64,000 nt of DNA from Oenanthe sinensis (GCA_028671895.1 CM053802.1:39098201-39162200), one strand, 5' to 3'. Numbered from the stretch's first letter, positions 34,651 to 47,770 are shown. Numbers and translations: made by a program. The notes: a model not told the origin generated them from the letters alone.

Positions 34651-35860
34651 TTGCATTCCTAAGAATTTAATTTCATATCGATAAGGAGTAGTGTAAAGAT
34701 CACTAAACCATTTATAAAATTTTGATAAAGCGGAATTTAAAATATCATAAAAGAAAGTTATTCTTAGATGTAAAATATTTAATTTTTAGTTAATTATATT
34801 TTTTTGCCAAATTTAGTTAATTATATTAATATATATATTATTTATTTATTATATATAATATTTAAACGGTCTGGTCCGAATTAACCGCTAAATAATTTTT
34901 ACAAATCATAACCAAACCATTTAAAGTTTAATATTATAAATATTTATGAGTACATGAAAAATGTGTATTCCCTTCGAGTTAGATCGAATTCAATAAATTA
35001 AAAAATTTATAATATGATTTTTAAAACTAATAAATAGTACTTTTAAGTAAAATATAAATATATACTCATTTGTACATTTTACATAAATTATACGTGCATT
35101 TTACCATTGTAAACAAATGTCTAAAAGTTATTGATTTGATCAATTAATCTATAATTGTGATTAATTTTTTTAGATAGTATTTGAAAATATATAATTCATT
35201 TTAAATGTAAAATGATATATTTTATAAGGTAAAAGACCTAAATACACTTGAGTAATACGCATTTGAAATATGAAGGTCCAGTGTACGCATGTTGTTTTTG
35301 GGGTTGTCAACGCATATCTCAAACCATATGTACTAATTTATTTATATTTTTTTAAAGAGGGGAATCAATTCAGTAATAAAAGTTATAAGACATCTACAAA
35401 TACAATTGAAATTGAATAAACTATTAAATATATCGTTGTTGAATCCTTCTTTCTTAAGAGACAAACAAACGATTTTTTGAAGATATTATGAATATATGTA
35501 CTTATTGTGACCCAACTGTTTTGAGCAATCGTAGATGCGATTCCATAAAAATATTTATCACCGAATCAACCCCATGAAAATCCTGTACATCTATAATCCC
35601 GAAAATGAAAAACACCAAAATAAAACCAAACTCTCACAATGAGAGACTAACAAAACCCAAAAAAATTGGGAGCTTATTAAAGGAAAACAAGTAATCAAGA
35701 AAAACGAAGGAGTAAAAAGGATTGGGGGTTTGCACTGGTGAAAACCGATGAAAGTCCTTCAGAAAATATTATTACCAATGAAAGTCCCTTTGAAAATATT
35801 ATTTGTTCAAGTACTACAATCTATGCATATGAAATATGTGTAAATCTTGATTTATATCTT
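34651..35860. other. A+T-rich spacer
   Basis: No gene. A 31-bp tandem pair (ATGAAAGTCC ... GAAAATATTATT) lies at 35749-35812 and reads as DESPSENIITNESPFENII in a short plus-strand ORF. I attach no function to it. Confidence 0.5.
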
Positions 35861-35864
35861 ATAC

Positions 35865-36830
35865 GTATGGTTGAGCATTCATTCAGTTTAGTCCGAACCA
35901 AACCGAATAAACCGAGAACCGAATTGTCAATATTTTAATAATTGAACCAGACCGAAATAATTTCGGTACGTTCGGTTCAGTCCATATTTAAAAAAAATGT
36001 GTGAGATAAGATAAATGTTGCTGAATGGGAGATTGAATGCAACTTGATTAATTATACAAAAGTTTTGCTAACAACAAACAAAAATCTTAATCAACAAGTT
36101 ATATGAAGCAAACAAACAAAGCAGATAAAATAAAACAGTGTTTAAACTTCAAAAATTAATTTTATTAATTTTTGTTTTGCTACAACTGTCTGGAAAATAA
36201 TTCCAACTTCGATAGATACAATAACAATGAGTTTGCTAATGTTTCTATACTTGAGAAATTCTAGCTCAGTTACATAAGGGAAAGTACTTGTGAGATATGT
36301 GATATCTCACTTACAAGTGTACTTTCCCTTGTTCCTAGAACAAAACTTGAAATAGAAACTTTATTTTTTCTATTCAAATTTGTCTTCATTCCATTTATAG
36401 ATAAAGCAGCTCTGAGATATGTTTTACTTAGCTTATTAAACTTAAACTAAGTACATTAGTTGATTACACCACAATCCCTAACAAAATGAAAATCAAATAA
36501 GTTGAATTTTTAAGAGAACATGAATACAAATATATTAAAAATTAATTAATAAATAAGTTGACATTAGGATATTTGAGCAAAATTACATTTATCGAACATA
36601 TATTATATAAATATATATTAATAAAAGTATATTATATATATAATAAAAATAAATAATATATAATTCAGTCTATTAGGTCCAGACCGAATTTTTTTTAAAC
36701 ACCGAACCGAACTTTAATTCGGACTGAACCCAAAAACTGAATAAATCGAAATTTTAAAAAAGTGAAACTGAATCGAACCGAAATTATACTATTTGGTTCG
36801 GTTTTTAGGTTATGTAGTAAACCGTTGGTA
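35865..36830. mobile_element. Possible hAT-type miniature element with an inner insert
   Basis: Both ends carry clustered ACCGAACC/GGTTCGGTTT words in inverted arrangement (35880-35980 and 36670-36810), a style common in plant non-autonomous hAT elements. The middle differs and may be a later insert. I found no clear target duplication. Confidence 0.35.
36276..36330. repeat. Short perfect-looking hairpin
   Basis: The arms AAGGGAAAGTAC and GTACTTTCCCTT, with inner TGAGATAT / ATATCTCA, form a stem of about 20 bp with a small asymmetric bulge and a 3-base loop. Confidence 0.8.
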
Positions 36831-38330
36831 AGGAGTATATGTAATTTGATCCATGTATTTTTTTTTGAGCTAAAAGGTATTTTGGGTATGCATATTTTTT
36901 TAGAGCTTAAAAGTGTTTTGGTATGCATATTTATTTTAAAATATTTTGGTCATTATCTCGATTGTTTTAAATGACCTGAATTAAATTATTATTTTAAAAT
37001 TTAAAATTTGTAATTTATTATCTTAAATTAGCAAAATTCAAAATTTTAGATAAAATTAAACTTTTAGAAAAGCCATTAAATATTCCACCGATTAAATTTT
37101 AAACCCTAATTAATCATTATAATATTATAATATTAAAAATTTATTTATAAAAGAAATTTTGGGATATATGTAATATTATAATATTAAAATATATCAAATT
37201 ACTACTTTCTATTTATGAAACTATCCTATCAATACGCATTAATATACATGTAAAAAGCCAAAAATTATATAATTTGAGATAGATTTAGTATTATAATATT
37301 AAAATATATCAAATTATTACTTTCTATTTATTCTATGATTATTTAATTAGTCTCAAATTAATAACTCAACTAGTTAGGTTACTTTCCAATTTTCAATACC
37401 ATGATTAGCGAATTCTTTTACTATAAAATAAAGAAATACCGTAATATTTACAAAACGGATGTTTGTACCGTGACTCCGTGAGTGGATTGTGAAAAAAGAA
37501 AAATCTAGAAAAGATCGAGAAAAGATAAGGCCAAAGAGATAGAGAGAAAGTGACGTGCTTAGATGAGTAAGTGGACCACATATATATGTGGTATAGAATT
37601 AAGGTCCTACAACAAATTAAAATAATGAACGAGTCCTACAACAAATTAAAATAATGAACGAGTATATAAATTATTTACCACATTTCACTGGCCACAAGTT
37701 TTGCTTGGAGGCTGTTTCTCAATCAAAAGTGGTTCATGTACTTTATAGTTTATATTATGTACTTAATATTTAATTCCAGGTGTCCAGCTCTCTAACCACT
37801 TTTTTCTCGCTCGCTCAAACGGTTTTTTTAATAGAAAAATGGGGGCTACAGCTCTTTCTTTGTAAGTGCGAATTAAGAGTTCATTTCTTTTGTTTGTCTT
37901 GGTTTTAATTTATGATTTTAAAATATGATTTATTTTACTTTTATAATTTTAACTAATAAAAATTAAATAATATGTTTTAATGTTTTTTATAATTCATAAT
38001 TTATATAAAATAATAAAATTACTAATGTATAGAGTAACTTATTTTTTATTTTAAATAAATTTAAATTATAAATTATTATTTTTAAACTATCTAAATTCTA
38101 AACTTTTATTGTGCAAAAGTTATGAATTGATTGATAAATTGTTACTCTATCTTATTCGAATGAAGTTTTCAAGATATACACAATATGAATGTGAGGATAA
38201 TCCAATATCAGTATTATTTTACTATAATTAAAGAGAACTTTTTTCATCTCAGTATTATTTTATTATAATTAAAGAGAACTTTTTTCGTCTCGACTATCTC
38301 ATATTTTAGTTGTATCCCTCATCTTATGTA
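36831..38330. other. A+T-rich spacer with a possible orphan first exon
   Basis: There is a 29-30-bp tandem pair (TCCTACAACAAATTAAAATAATGAACGAG) at 37604-37663, then TATATAAAT at 37663-37671. At 37839 an ATG opens MGATALS, directly followed by a strong donor-like GTAAGT at 37862. A TATA-like word, a short leader and a donor are what a first exon would look like, but no downstream exon is visible, so this is weak. The rest is simple A+T-rich DNA. Confidence 0.3.
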
Positions 38331-39077
38331 TAGGGTGAGTATAAATATCCGGAAATTTGAATTTTCTAATTTCAGATTTGGTATCCGATTTTAAAAATTC
38401 AAAAATTTGAATATCCGATCCGATTTTCAGGACCGGATATCCGATCCATATTTTTTGTATAAATTCAAATTCCGATCTGGATCACAATTTTCGTAAAAAC
38501 TGGATTTCCGGATTCGATCTGGTTTTAATTTTTTTCTTAAAAAATTATTTTTATAACTAATAATAAATGATTATACTAATGAAAAATAGTGAAATTTTAT
38601 AAAAATAAATATTTAAAAATATTATAAAATATCATGTTACATTATTAAATGGAAACAAAATTAAAAATATAATAAATGGAGGTGTATTTTTAATATATAT
38701 TATTTTTATACTTTATTTATGAATTCAAGAGATAGTGTAATGTTAAAACTTATAAAAAAAATTATTTAGAACTTCTATTAAAATCTAATAATTTGGTGTT
38801 TAAAAATATTATAATTAATTTATATTTTATAAATTTAAATAAAATTGATCAAAATATGATAATATAAATTATTTATTTGAAAATTAAACCAAATTCTAAA
38901 TTATTAATTCGGATCTGGATAAATCCGTTTTCTGATCAAGTTTAATCGGATATCTGAATACCGGATATCCGGTTAAACCGAATCCAGAACCAAATCATAA
39001 TTTTAGCGATTCGAAAAATCGGATATCAAATCCGATTTTCCTACACCGGACTGGATATCTGATTTTACTGACCCCTA
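38331..39077. mobile_element. hAT-type miniature element (MITE)
   Basis: Ends TAGGGTGAGTA ... ACTGACCCCTA, with inverted subterminal repeats of CCGGATATCCGAT words (38345-38530 and 38905-39060). The flanks CTTATGTA (38323-38330) and CTTACGTC (39078-39085) match at 6 of 8 bases, fitting the 8-bp target duplication of hAT elements. It has no ORF, so it depends on a transposase in trans. Confidence 0.75.
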
Positions 39078-39085
39078 CTTACGTC

Positions 39086-40101
39086 TACCCAAAGTTTACT
39101 TGTATAACTTTATCACTGATAATCTTTATTTTATATAATTTTTAAATTATTATTCTATATTTAAATTATTCTATATTTTTAATTTTAAAAATCTTATGTA
39201 TCCTATAATTTTTATTTAATATAATTTTACTAATATTCAACTCAATTTTATCTTTATTTAAACTCTTTTATTTATTTAAAAGTATGACTTATTATTAAAT
39301 TTTATGAATATAAAAATTAGAAAAATAACTAATATATAATAATAATATATAAACAACAATATATAAAAATGTAAAAATAAATTAATAGTTAAATAAATTA
39401 TTATATTAAATTAAATATTTAAAATATATAAAATAATTAATATATAATTTATTAATATCAAAACACGGGTTACACGCCGGTAATTATTTTATCAAAGATT
39501 ATATAGTACTAGTATACTTGCGAGGATAACGTTATCCTTGACGAAATGGCTAATAAGTGACAAATATCAAAGAATAACTTAGGTGGGACCATGAAATTTA
39601 TTTTTTTCGCTTTTTTCAAGAAAATGATTAAAAATTACACACCTTTATATGGTAAAGCTTTATGAATTTTCATACTTACTACACATATTTTAATGTATAT
39701 TAAAAAAGTAGCTTTACAAAATAGTTATTTTAAAATAAAAATTTAAGTATTATTTTTAAAAAATATTAAAATAATCTTTCGCTTTAAATTAGTTATCCTT
39801 TTCAAAATTTTAACATATTTTAAAATGTATAAAGAAGATAACTGCATAAATTATTATTACTTTTTTGAAAATAAATGTCTGAATATTAAATTTTTAGTTT
39901 TAGAAAATGTTAAAAATAATTTGTGAATTTATATTTTAATATATGTATAAAAATTTAAAATGACGAGTGTGGGTAATTTGAAATAAAAGTATAAATATAA
40001 TATTTTTTTTCAATATTAAATCCTATATACCTATATATAGTTACAAATAAGTGAGTTATTATGATTTGATCGTCACAGATAAAAATGTGAAATTTTATAT
40101 A
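39086..40101. other. A+T-rich spacer
   Basis: No gene or repeat family recognised. Mostly A/T runs. Confidence 0.5.
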
Positions 40102-42231
40102 GTATTTGTGACGCCCTCCAAACCCGGGATCTAGTTTTGGGGTCACCAACCAATCCACAATAATAATATAATAAACCAGAGGCGCACTACCCCACCAACA
40201 ACTAATAATAATAAAATAATAAATCAGAGGCGCAATGAGCCCGCCAACAACTAAGGATCGCTAACTGGTTATAGTATGAAATTAAACAGCTGAAACTAAA
40301 AGTAAACCAAACTATTTTATTACACATCAACCAGTATCTCACAAACCTAAACTAAAAGTTTAGATCAGTTTTATGTCTACTTTATTTTATTACAAACTTC
40401 TATCTACTGACCACTAAGACAACTAAATACCTAGGAGGCCCGATGAGCGAGCGGTCCCGACACCTGTCTCTCGCTATGCCAGCTAGAACTGCTGGAATGA
40501 CTTACACTGACAGTCTGACAGAATTTAGATAAAAAGCAAGAGTGAGCCAAAGAAATGCTCAGCAAGTATATGAACAATTGAAATTAAATCAAGATATGAG
40601 ATCTGTATAGAGAACGGAATATAAACCAGTTTATTATAAAAACTGAACAGTAAAATAAATCACAGTTTATCTCAAACTGAAACAATGCAGTATGTCATCA
40701 AAATGAATCAACTGCTCAAAATTAATATATAATAGCCATGCTAGCAATATGGATTGGATACATACAAATAAACACTATTGCCCACTGATCAGGTTTCAAA
40801 AGCAATAGGACCCCTTTATAGCTCATCGGTACATTTCTATACCCATAGATATAACAAGGATTTCAAAATATAGGTACCAAAATAGGCAAGTAATGTTAGC
40901 CTATAGGAAGATGGATTGGTTACCATATCCTTCTTAAAAGTGTTGGACCCCCTATATCGGGCCTCCTATGCAATTGCTGGACCCCATACATCGGGCCTCC
41001 TATGCGATAAATTCCAATCCAATAGAGCAACCCAAACAAAATAAAGGTATGCTTAATTTTAAATACAGGTCATATCCCCATTATTTACTACGATAACACT
41101 AGATATGACGTGTTTATTATAATCAAATTCCAATCATCATAGTACGAATAACAAGTAACTCTGATGCACAGAATAAAACATGAATCATAAATAATTCTGA
41201 ACAATAACTATTTATCATGATATGAATAATCAAAACAATAAAATAAAAGTGTTTAGGATGATCAAGGAGAAAATACTTGCAATAACAAGTAACTCTGTTA
41301 CGCAATAAAACAGATTACGAATAACAAGTAACTCTGATGCACAGAATAAAATAGGAATCATAAATAGCTCTGAACAATAACTATTTATCATGATATGAAT
41401 AATTGAAACAGTAAAACAAAAGTGTTTAAGAGGATCAAATAAGAAATACTTGCCTGATATAGAAGTTGTCCTAAGCTGGAATGAGACGACTAAACTGCTC
41501 GTCTATCTACCACCTCGCTCGTATCTATAAATAAAATATTCTAAATTAGATTCAAATATCTACCCATGCAGTCTAACAATAACGAATCTCAAATAATAAT
41601 TAATAGACAAGTAGCATCAATTAACATGTGAATAGCACATAAATCATATAACAGGTAAGACTCACAAATTAAAGAGCAGTCAAATAAATAAAAGTAGACT
41701 CTAAAATATTATTTGAGTCAAAGTGGATCATTGTTATCCATTCCGGATAATTATTGGATCCCTAAATATTTAATAAAATATTAATCCGGATTTATAAATA
41801 AATTATGGGATTGAAACTATTTTTAGAATTACCGAATTACTTTTAGGGTCTCAAACAACTTGTTCATTATAAACGAGTAAAAGACTAATTAAATAATATA
41901 AAAATAAACAAATCATTTTTATTTTTTCAGAATAATTAAATTCAATTATTTTTAATTATATTTAAATAATAATTAATTAATTAAATTAATTGACTAAAAT
42001 AAATTAACCAATCAATTTAGATTAATTAAATTATTATCTAAATAAATCAAAATAATTAAATCAAATCAATTTTGAAATCAAAATAATTTATTCTAGTTTT
42101 AAAAACATTTTTCGAAATAAAACTAATTTTTACGAAGCTACTTTATTTTTGGCAGAATCATATACAACGTTATACCTACTACAGATTAATAAGACATACC
42201 GAAATAGCAAAGATACAAATATACCACTAAC

Positions 42232-43699
42232 TTATTATGACTTTAATTACTGCGATATATTTGTTAGCATAATAAATGTCCTTAGAATCATGATACACAT
42301 TGTATAGTTTAGTACATGACTTGAACTTGAGATTATATAATATATCATATTCTTAAATGTCCCTAGTCGAGTATTATTATTATAGGACAATAATAATACA
42401 TAAATAGACTAGTATGTTGTTTGACTGATAACCACATCTCATTGGTTATAAGTATGGGGATACTAAAGTCAATACATAGGTACATGTAGGAGTACATGAT
42501 ACTGGACAGACCCACAGTGAGATTCTTCATGTTTAATAAAGTCATAAGAAAGACTCACAGTGATAATGGTGTAATGATCCTTTGACTTGAGATCATTATA
42601 TTTCTATACGAGGATTAATATACTTTGACTACATTAAAAGTTACCTTTGACCGGGTGATGATAAAAGTGGACATCGGGTATATCATGAGTCGTATGAGAA
42701 ATATGAATGATAGATAAAGGATTTAACCCTCCTATAATTAGGAGAGATATTATTGGCCTCTTGATTGAGTGAGACTATAAAATGCATGGTCGTGCTCAAA
42801 TAATGATTTGTTTTCATAGTCTACTCATGGATCAAGTAAATTCGGATTAAATGTTGAAGAGGATGACTAAATACATGCCTCGAGTTTAATCTATAATATA
42901 TATGGTTAAAGGGATTATATTACACGGAAACATTAATCACGAAATGTTTTATCGAATCACGATTTAATTATTATTTAATTGGATAGCAATGATGTATTAC
43001 TAGATACCGCTCATTATTTATAATTTTATTGGAGAATAAAATTATTGTTAATTAAATAATAGCCTATAGGGTCACACACATAGAGTACTTAAAGGAATAA
43101 TTAATTTAAATTATAGATTTAATTAATTGATGATTATTTGAATTTTATTATATTAATTAAGTGAGACTTAATTAATTGAAATAATATAAATTCGAATTTG
43201 AATTCTGCCATTAATAATTAAGTGTGACTTAGTTATTAATTAAATAATAAAATTCGGTTTTATTATTTAATCCTAAACCTACATGGGTTAGGCTTTGCTG
43301 TTATGGGTTGCTATTATGGGCCTATTAACCAACCATTATAAATAGATAATGTAGGGTTAATAGGTATTAAGTTTTTGAGAAAAACGAACCCTAGCAGCAG
43401 AAAAGGCAGAGGCAGATTTCGAAATTATCTAGAGGAGGCTAGTACATCCGTTCCATAATCAAGATCATGAGACGTTCTTGAAGGTGCTTGTGTGGATACC
43501 ATAGAGGTGTTTTCAAGAGGAAGACACAAGTCGTGAAAGCTAGGATCTCCGTTGAGTTCGTAGTAGTCAAGACCAAACAAAGGTATGATTCCGTTTCACC
43601 ATAATCTGTCAATCTTATACATGATCCTGCGTTAGGGTTCCGAAATTTTTCGTTATATTTACGTTTAATCCGCTGCGTTTTATGCCTCGGAACCCAACA
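42232..43699 (+). repeat. Solo copia LTR, 5'-truncated, same family as 1299-10156
   Basis: It matches the LTR at 1299-2810 from position 1380 onward to the GGAACCCAACA end. The first 81 bp are missing. Identity is high to about 42940, poorer in 42940-43560, then high again at the end. No internal element sequence follows. Instead the NRPE1-bearing segment starts at once. Confidence 0.88.
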
Positions 43700-43904
43700 T
43701 GAAGTTCATCCTACAGATTTGGGAGATGTGCAATATATGTCAACTTAAGGAATATATCCCTTTAACATAATAGAATTCTGAATCAAAGCTGCACCGTTTT
43801 CCCGGCCAGAATTCTTACGCAATGTAGTGCCATACAAACCTAAAATATTGGCACAAAATGTACTCTAATCAAATTAGCGGACAACTTCCGAGCTACCTTA
43901 GCAA

Positions 43905-44616
43905 CCCAGAAACAAACATGGCTAGATGTTGGCTAGCTGCCCTACAAAAAAACAAATACCTCTTATACATAAGTTTAAGAGATAACACAGAATCTGTAAC
44001 CAGCTGTAAGTTCAGGTTTCCACTATGAGAACTAAGCAACTGTTTTTCAACTGAAAAGTGCTCCAAAACCTCTTCTTTTGCTGCGAGCGACTGTGGATAG
44101 AATAAATGTATAGCATCACCATCAAAATCAGCACTAAGTGGCGCGCAAATTAGAGGGTTAATCTTCACAGTGTGGTCGTCATGGATATAGACTCTTAATG
44201 CATGCAGGGAATGTTTGTGGGTTGTCATCGGTCTATTAATGAAAACAGTATCACCATCCATAATCCCTCTATGAACAACTTGTCCAGGTCTTAGAAATGT
44301 ATGACCTTTTGAACCCTCCCTCGAAGAATATGTTGATGAACCATCCTTGTATGCTAAGCATAATTTTTGGTCAATTAACTTTTGCAGACACATCATGTTG
44401 TGCTGATTCACTCTCTCCACAAAAATGATTCACTGAGCAATTTCAAATGGTAATCCAATTTCACCCACACCTTTATATGGATCACCAGTTATAATACTGC
44501 GAGAGGAATACCCAGAGCCCTTTTTGATAAACAGTGTCCTCATTTTCTCAAGCCATACTTTTGTAGAACTGTTGCTTTTTTTTAATTCAAAAACATCCAT
44601 CCACATCACGGGATGC
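43905..44616 (-). pseudogene. NRPE1: Fragment of RNA polymerase V largest subunit
   Basis: On the minus strand this reads the catalytic core of a DNA-dependent RNA polymerase largest subunit. It includes KKGSGYSSRSIITGDPYKGV, EIGLPFEIAQ, then after one TGA (near 44430) ERVNQHNM, SKGHTFLRPGQVVHRGIMDG, and ADFDGDAIHLFYPQS, the metal-binding site. The HLFYPQSLAAK and EKQLLSSHSGNLNLQL context is what I recall for Pol V (NRPE1), rather than Pol II. Pol V makes scaffold transcripts for RNA-directed DNA methylation of transposons in the nucleus. A one-base frameshift lies in the T/A run near 44585. A splice-acceptor-like TTTTTTTCTACCAG lies just outside, at 44617-44630, so the piece keeps intron sequence and looks DNA-derived. 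A complete gene would be many kb; this is about 235 codons. The assignment to the Pol IV/V group is strong, to Pol V moderate. Confidence 0.85.
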
Positions 44617-44630
44617 CTGGTAGAAAAAAA

Positions 44631-45937
44631 TTCCCATTGAAGCATCACGAAAAACAATTTACCCCAAAGGTAGAAGAAGGAATCAAGTTTAGTTTACATT
44701 CACTACAAGTAGTGCATATTTTATAATATATATACACACTAAAGCAGTTCAGGAAATTCAATACTACACCCCCAGCAAACTCCACACTCACACAGCAGAA
44801 TATCTACAACAACAAATCAAGGAACCACAGCCTGCCACAATCATAACAGCCTTCAAACAATTAATCCGGCTAAATCGGAACTCGGTCCGGCCGTTCAAAA
44901 TCTGGCGAGCACAGAACTACAGCCAACCTTGATAAACTGAACCTAAATCCGAGCATGTACAACAAGAGACTCAAACATAGCGACTAGGCATACAATCAAA
45001 TAGTCAAAATCAAGAATCGAGCTATGAAACTCGATCTCCGGCAAAACTGAGCAACTCCGGCAAAAATCCAATGAGGAGATTTCTTAATAAAAAAATTAAA
45101 CAGAAAATACAGGCATGCTTGCAAGATTACCACTTATCTAACTATGCAACCAAATTAAGCTAACAATCAGCAAATTCGACTTTCAAAAATTGAAAACAGA
45201 GCAGCTAGAAACAAGTTTATCCACACAAGATTTTCACATAATCATAACACCAGGAATACATAGCATATGATAAGAGCTTTGATTTGAATATTAAAAATCA
45301 AAAATCGGATAACAGAATCACCTCTAGTTAGGCTTCGATTAATAAAATGGATAAAAACCCTAGCTTGCTTGATTTCGCCCAAACTAGCTGCTGTTAATTT
45401 ACTAAAAATAATAAATGTAAATAAAATTTTCTTTAATAAAAATCTATTTATATTTTTGGAAATCTCAGGGGCTTAATTTTGATTAAAAGATAATTTATCC
45501 CATAATCAAAATAAAAAGCCCAAAAATCATTTTTGTGGGATAAAATATAAAAATAAATATTTTCAAAATAATATAATATATATGTCAAAATTCGCTAAAA
45601 ATTATGAATGGTCCAAAAATAATAAAATACTTTTATTTTGAGGATTTTATTATTTCCATAAAAATACAGGAACCAAAAACAAGGTCTCTAGTCCTCTACA
45701 TGGGTTGTGTCCTATAATCACCAATAAAAATAATCATATTCTAACGAAACAAAAGTTACCATAAAATAGCATAAAATATTTTAGGCTACACAGGAGTCAC
45801 ATAACACATAACAGGTAATTTTTCTATTTATTAAAAATCATAACACAATTAAATGCATAAAAAAATCTGACACTAAAAATTATATTAAAAGCATATTTAA
45901 ATATTATAAAATATATAAAATTTTCCCGGGCGTTACA
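44631..45937. other. Right part of the long LTR-type unit, no gene
   Basis: No ORF with family resemblance. The boundary between the NRPE1 segment, including its intron, and element sequence is not visible; it lies somewhere near 44690. The segment ends in the TTTCCCGGGCGTTACA terminus. Confidence 0.5.
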
Positions 45938-46169
45938 GTATTACTCCGTAATTTAATTGATTAAGATTCGATTTTATTTGAGCACAAGAATTAACCATTT
46001 TAATAAATATTATTTGTAAATAAAAATATTAAGATTTGATTATTAACAAATAATAATAATTAATTTAGTATTATTTTAAGAAAATATATATTGAAATTAA
46101 AAAAATATAGATTTATAAAAAATTTAATTAAATCAATTATAAAATTACTATTAAAAGACCCATACATTA

Positions 46170-46330
46170 CCTGAGATAAGGATGAACGTGGTGCAGTTTT
46201 GTGCTCAAACCGCACCCTAATCACTTAAGTGCAGTTTTAGAAAATAGAAACTAAAACCGAACCAAATATTATTGATTCAGTTCAGTTTTAAAAATTGCGG
46301 TTCGGTTTCGGTTTTAAAATTTAAATAAAA
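46170..46330. mobile_element. hAT-like arm, left
   Basis: AAGGATGAACG followed by AACCGCACC, AAACCGAACC and GGTTCGGTTTCGG words. A second arm with inverted words is at 47590-47770 and ends CTCATCCCTG. The two may be ends of one non-autonomous hAT element split by other insertions. No target duplication was found. Confidence 0.4.
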
Positions 46331-46520
46331 AATAAATATATTTTTTATTTTTTCACATTTAAATAATAAAATGTGATGCAATGAATATTTTTGTATTATC
46401 GTATGTGAAATTTGATAATATTTTATGTGACAAATCATTGCATATACAAACTACTAATATTATTCTCATTAAAAAAAATAAATGAATGTGACTAATTTTA
46501 TTTAAAAAACACTAAATTAT

Positions 46521-47530
46521 TACTCCCTTCGTTCCAAATTAAACGTCCTAATTAGTTTTTACACGCTGTTTAAGAAAAAATAATAAAAGGAAATTTGTCA
46601 TTAAAACCAAGTATCATTGAATCATATTCACCTAATGTTCATTATTACCGAAATTGACCAGTTAAATTCATCTAGGTAAGTGGTAGCGACAATTGACTAA
46701 TTTTCACATTTTTATAAGTCATTAAATTAAAAATTGGCTTCATTTCTTTATTTGACCAAAATTTCCCTCCATCATTTTATATACACTTATCAATTTTAAT
46801 TTTGAACTTTTGCCTTCACCTTTTTATGCTTTGGTTTGAATTTAATTTCACTGTGTATATTTATATGTATTACATACTCAAAGCATCACATTCACCTTGC
46901 AAAAATAAAAATCTTAATGACTGAAGAAAGACACAAAATATTCTAAATACTCTTAAAAGAAAGTAAAGATGAAAAAAATTAGTTATGCGTCTGATGTGGC
47001 ATCTAAGTTGAAAATCAAAAAGAACTATATGACGAATTTGGAAACAAGCAAAGGTTGCAATAAATGAAAATTTGGCTAATGTATCTTCATGGCAGAAGGG
47101 TTAGGTGGGTAGAAAAAGAATGCAAGTTGATGTTAATCAAGTTCTACAAATTCCTCTACGAAATAGATATTCGCTCGTTGTCAGCGGCCATGAATATAGC
47201 AAAATCTACATTACACAAAAGGGTGGAAGATGGAGATTTGAGAGCTCACTCTATTTTTATAAAGCCATTTTTATCGGATAATAACAAGAAAGTGAGACTA
47301 CAATTTTATTTGTCCAAAATAATTGAAGGTACGCAATTTAATCAACCATCTTTTGATCCTATGTTTAATTGTATACATGTTGATGAGAAATGGTTTATTT
47401 ATCAAAAGAATCAGAAAGATATTATCTTGTTCCTGATGAAGCTGAACCAATAAAAACTTGTAAAAGTAAGAAATTTATTTCAGATTAACTATTACGCTTC
47501 TTTTATTAATTATTAACTATTAACTATTTA
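46521..47530 (+). pseudogene. Mariner-like (Tc1/mariner) transposase relic
   Basis: A TA dinucleotide followed by CTCCCTTCGTTCCAAATTA at 46523 is a typical plant mariner/Stowaway terminus. The ORF at 47064-47453 reads IRSLSAAMNIAKSTLHKRVEDGDL (DNA-binding helix region), IKPFLSDNNKKVRLQFYLS and HVDEKWFIY, where the Asp belongs to the catalytic D,D,D triad. A frameshift near 47420 moves the continuing LVPDEAEP-like and TCKSKKF-like text into another frame, and the sequence then decays. The transposase would cut and paste elements at TA sites. The N-terminus and the last two catalytic residues are absent. A possible right terminus, GGACGGAATGAG followed by TA, is at 48775-48789. Confidence 0.8.
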
Positions 47531-47589
47531 ATTTATAATATATATTAATATAATAATTTAATAATTATAATAAAAATAACATATTGTTA

Positions 47590-47770
47590 ATTTGGCGCGG
47601 TTCAGTTTTTAATCAGTTCGATTTTGCATGAAAACGAAACCGAACCAACCATGTACGGTTTGAAAAATTAAAAATCGTAACCAGTGCAATTTTGTTGGGT
47701 CTAATATATGCAATTTTCGGTTCAATTTTGATTTGCGATTCGATTTTTTCTCATCCCTGACATCCTAACA
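47590..47770. mobile_element. hAT-like arm, right
   Basis: GGCGCGGTTCAG, AAACCGAACCAACC, GGTTCAATTTTGATTTGCG and the end TTTTTTCTCATCCCTG. It is the probable partner of 46170-46330, in inverted orientation. It lies inside the span suggested by the two mariner-like termini, so at least one pairing must be wrong or the history is complex. Confidence 0.35.

Larger units (their letters stand above)
40107..45937 (-). mobile_element. Long LTR-type unit with perfect GTATT target duplication
   Basis: It starts TGTGACGCCC and ends GGGCGTTACA, near-perfect inverted termini of the TG...CA type, flanked on both sides by GTATT (40102-40106 and 45938-45942). Without the nested solo LTR it is about 4.36 kb, and no gag or pol is visible, so a solo LTR of a large-LTR retrotransposon is the best reading. 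The strand is a guess from the TGTAACGCCCGGG end. It contains a truncated copia LTR (42232-43699) and a piece of NRPE1 (43905-44616), which may have entered separately. Short repeats occur at 40180-40240 (AGAGGCGCA) and 41140-41410. Confidence 0.75.
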
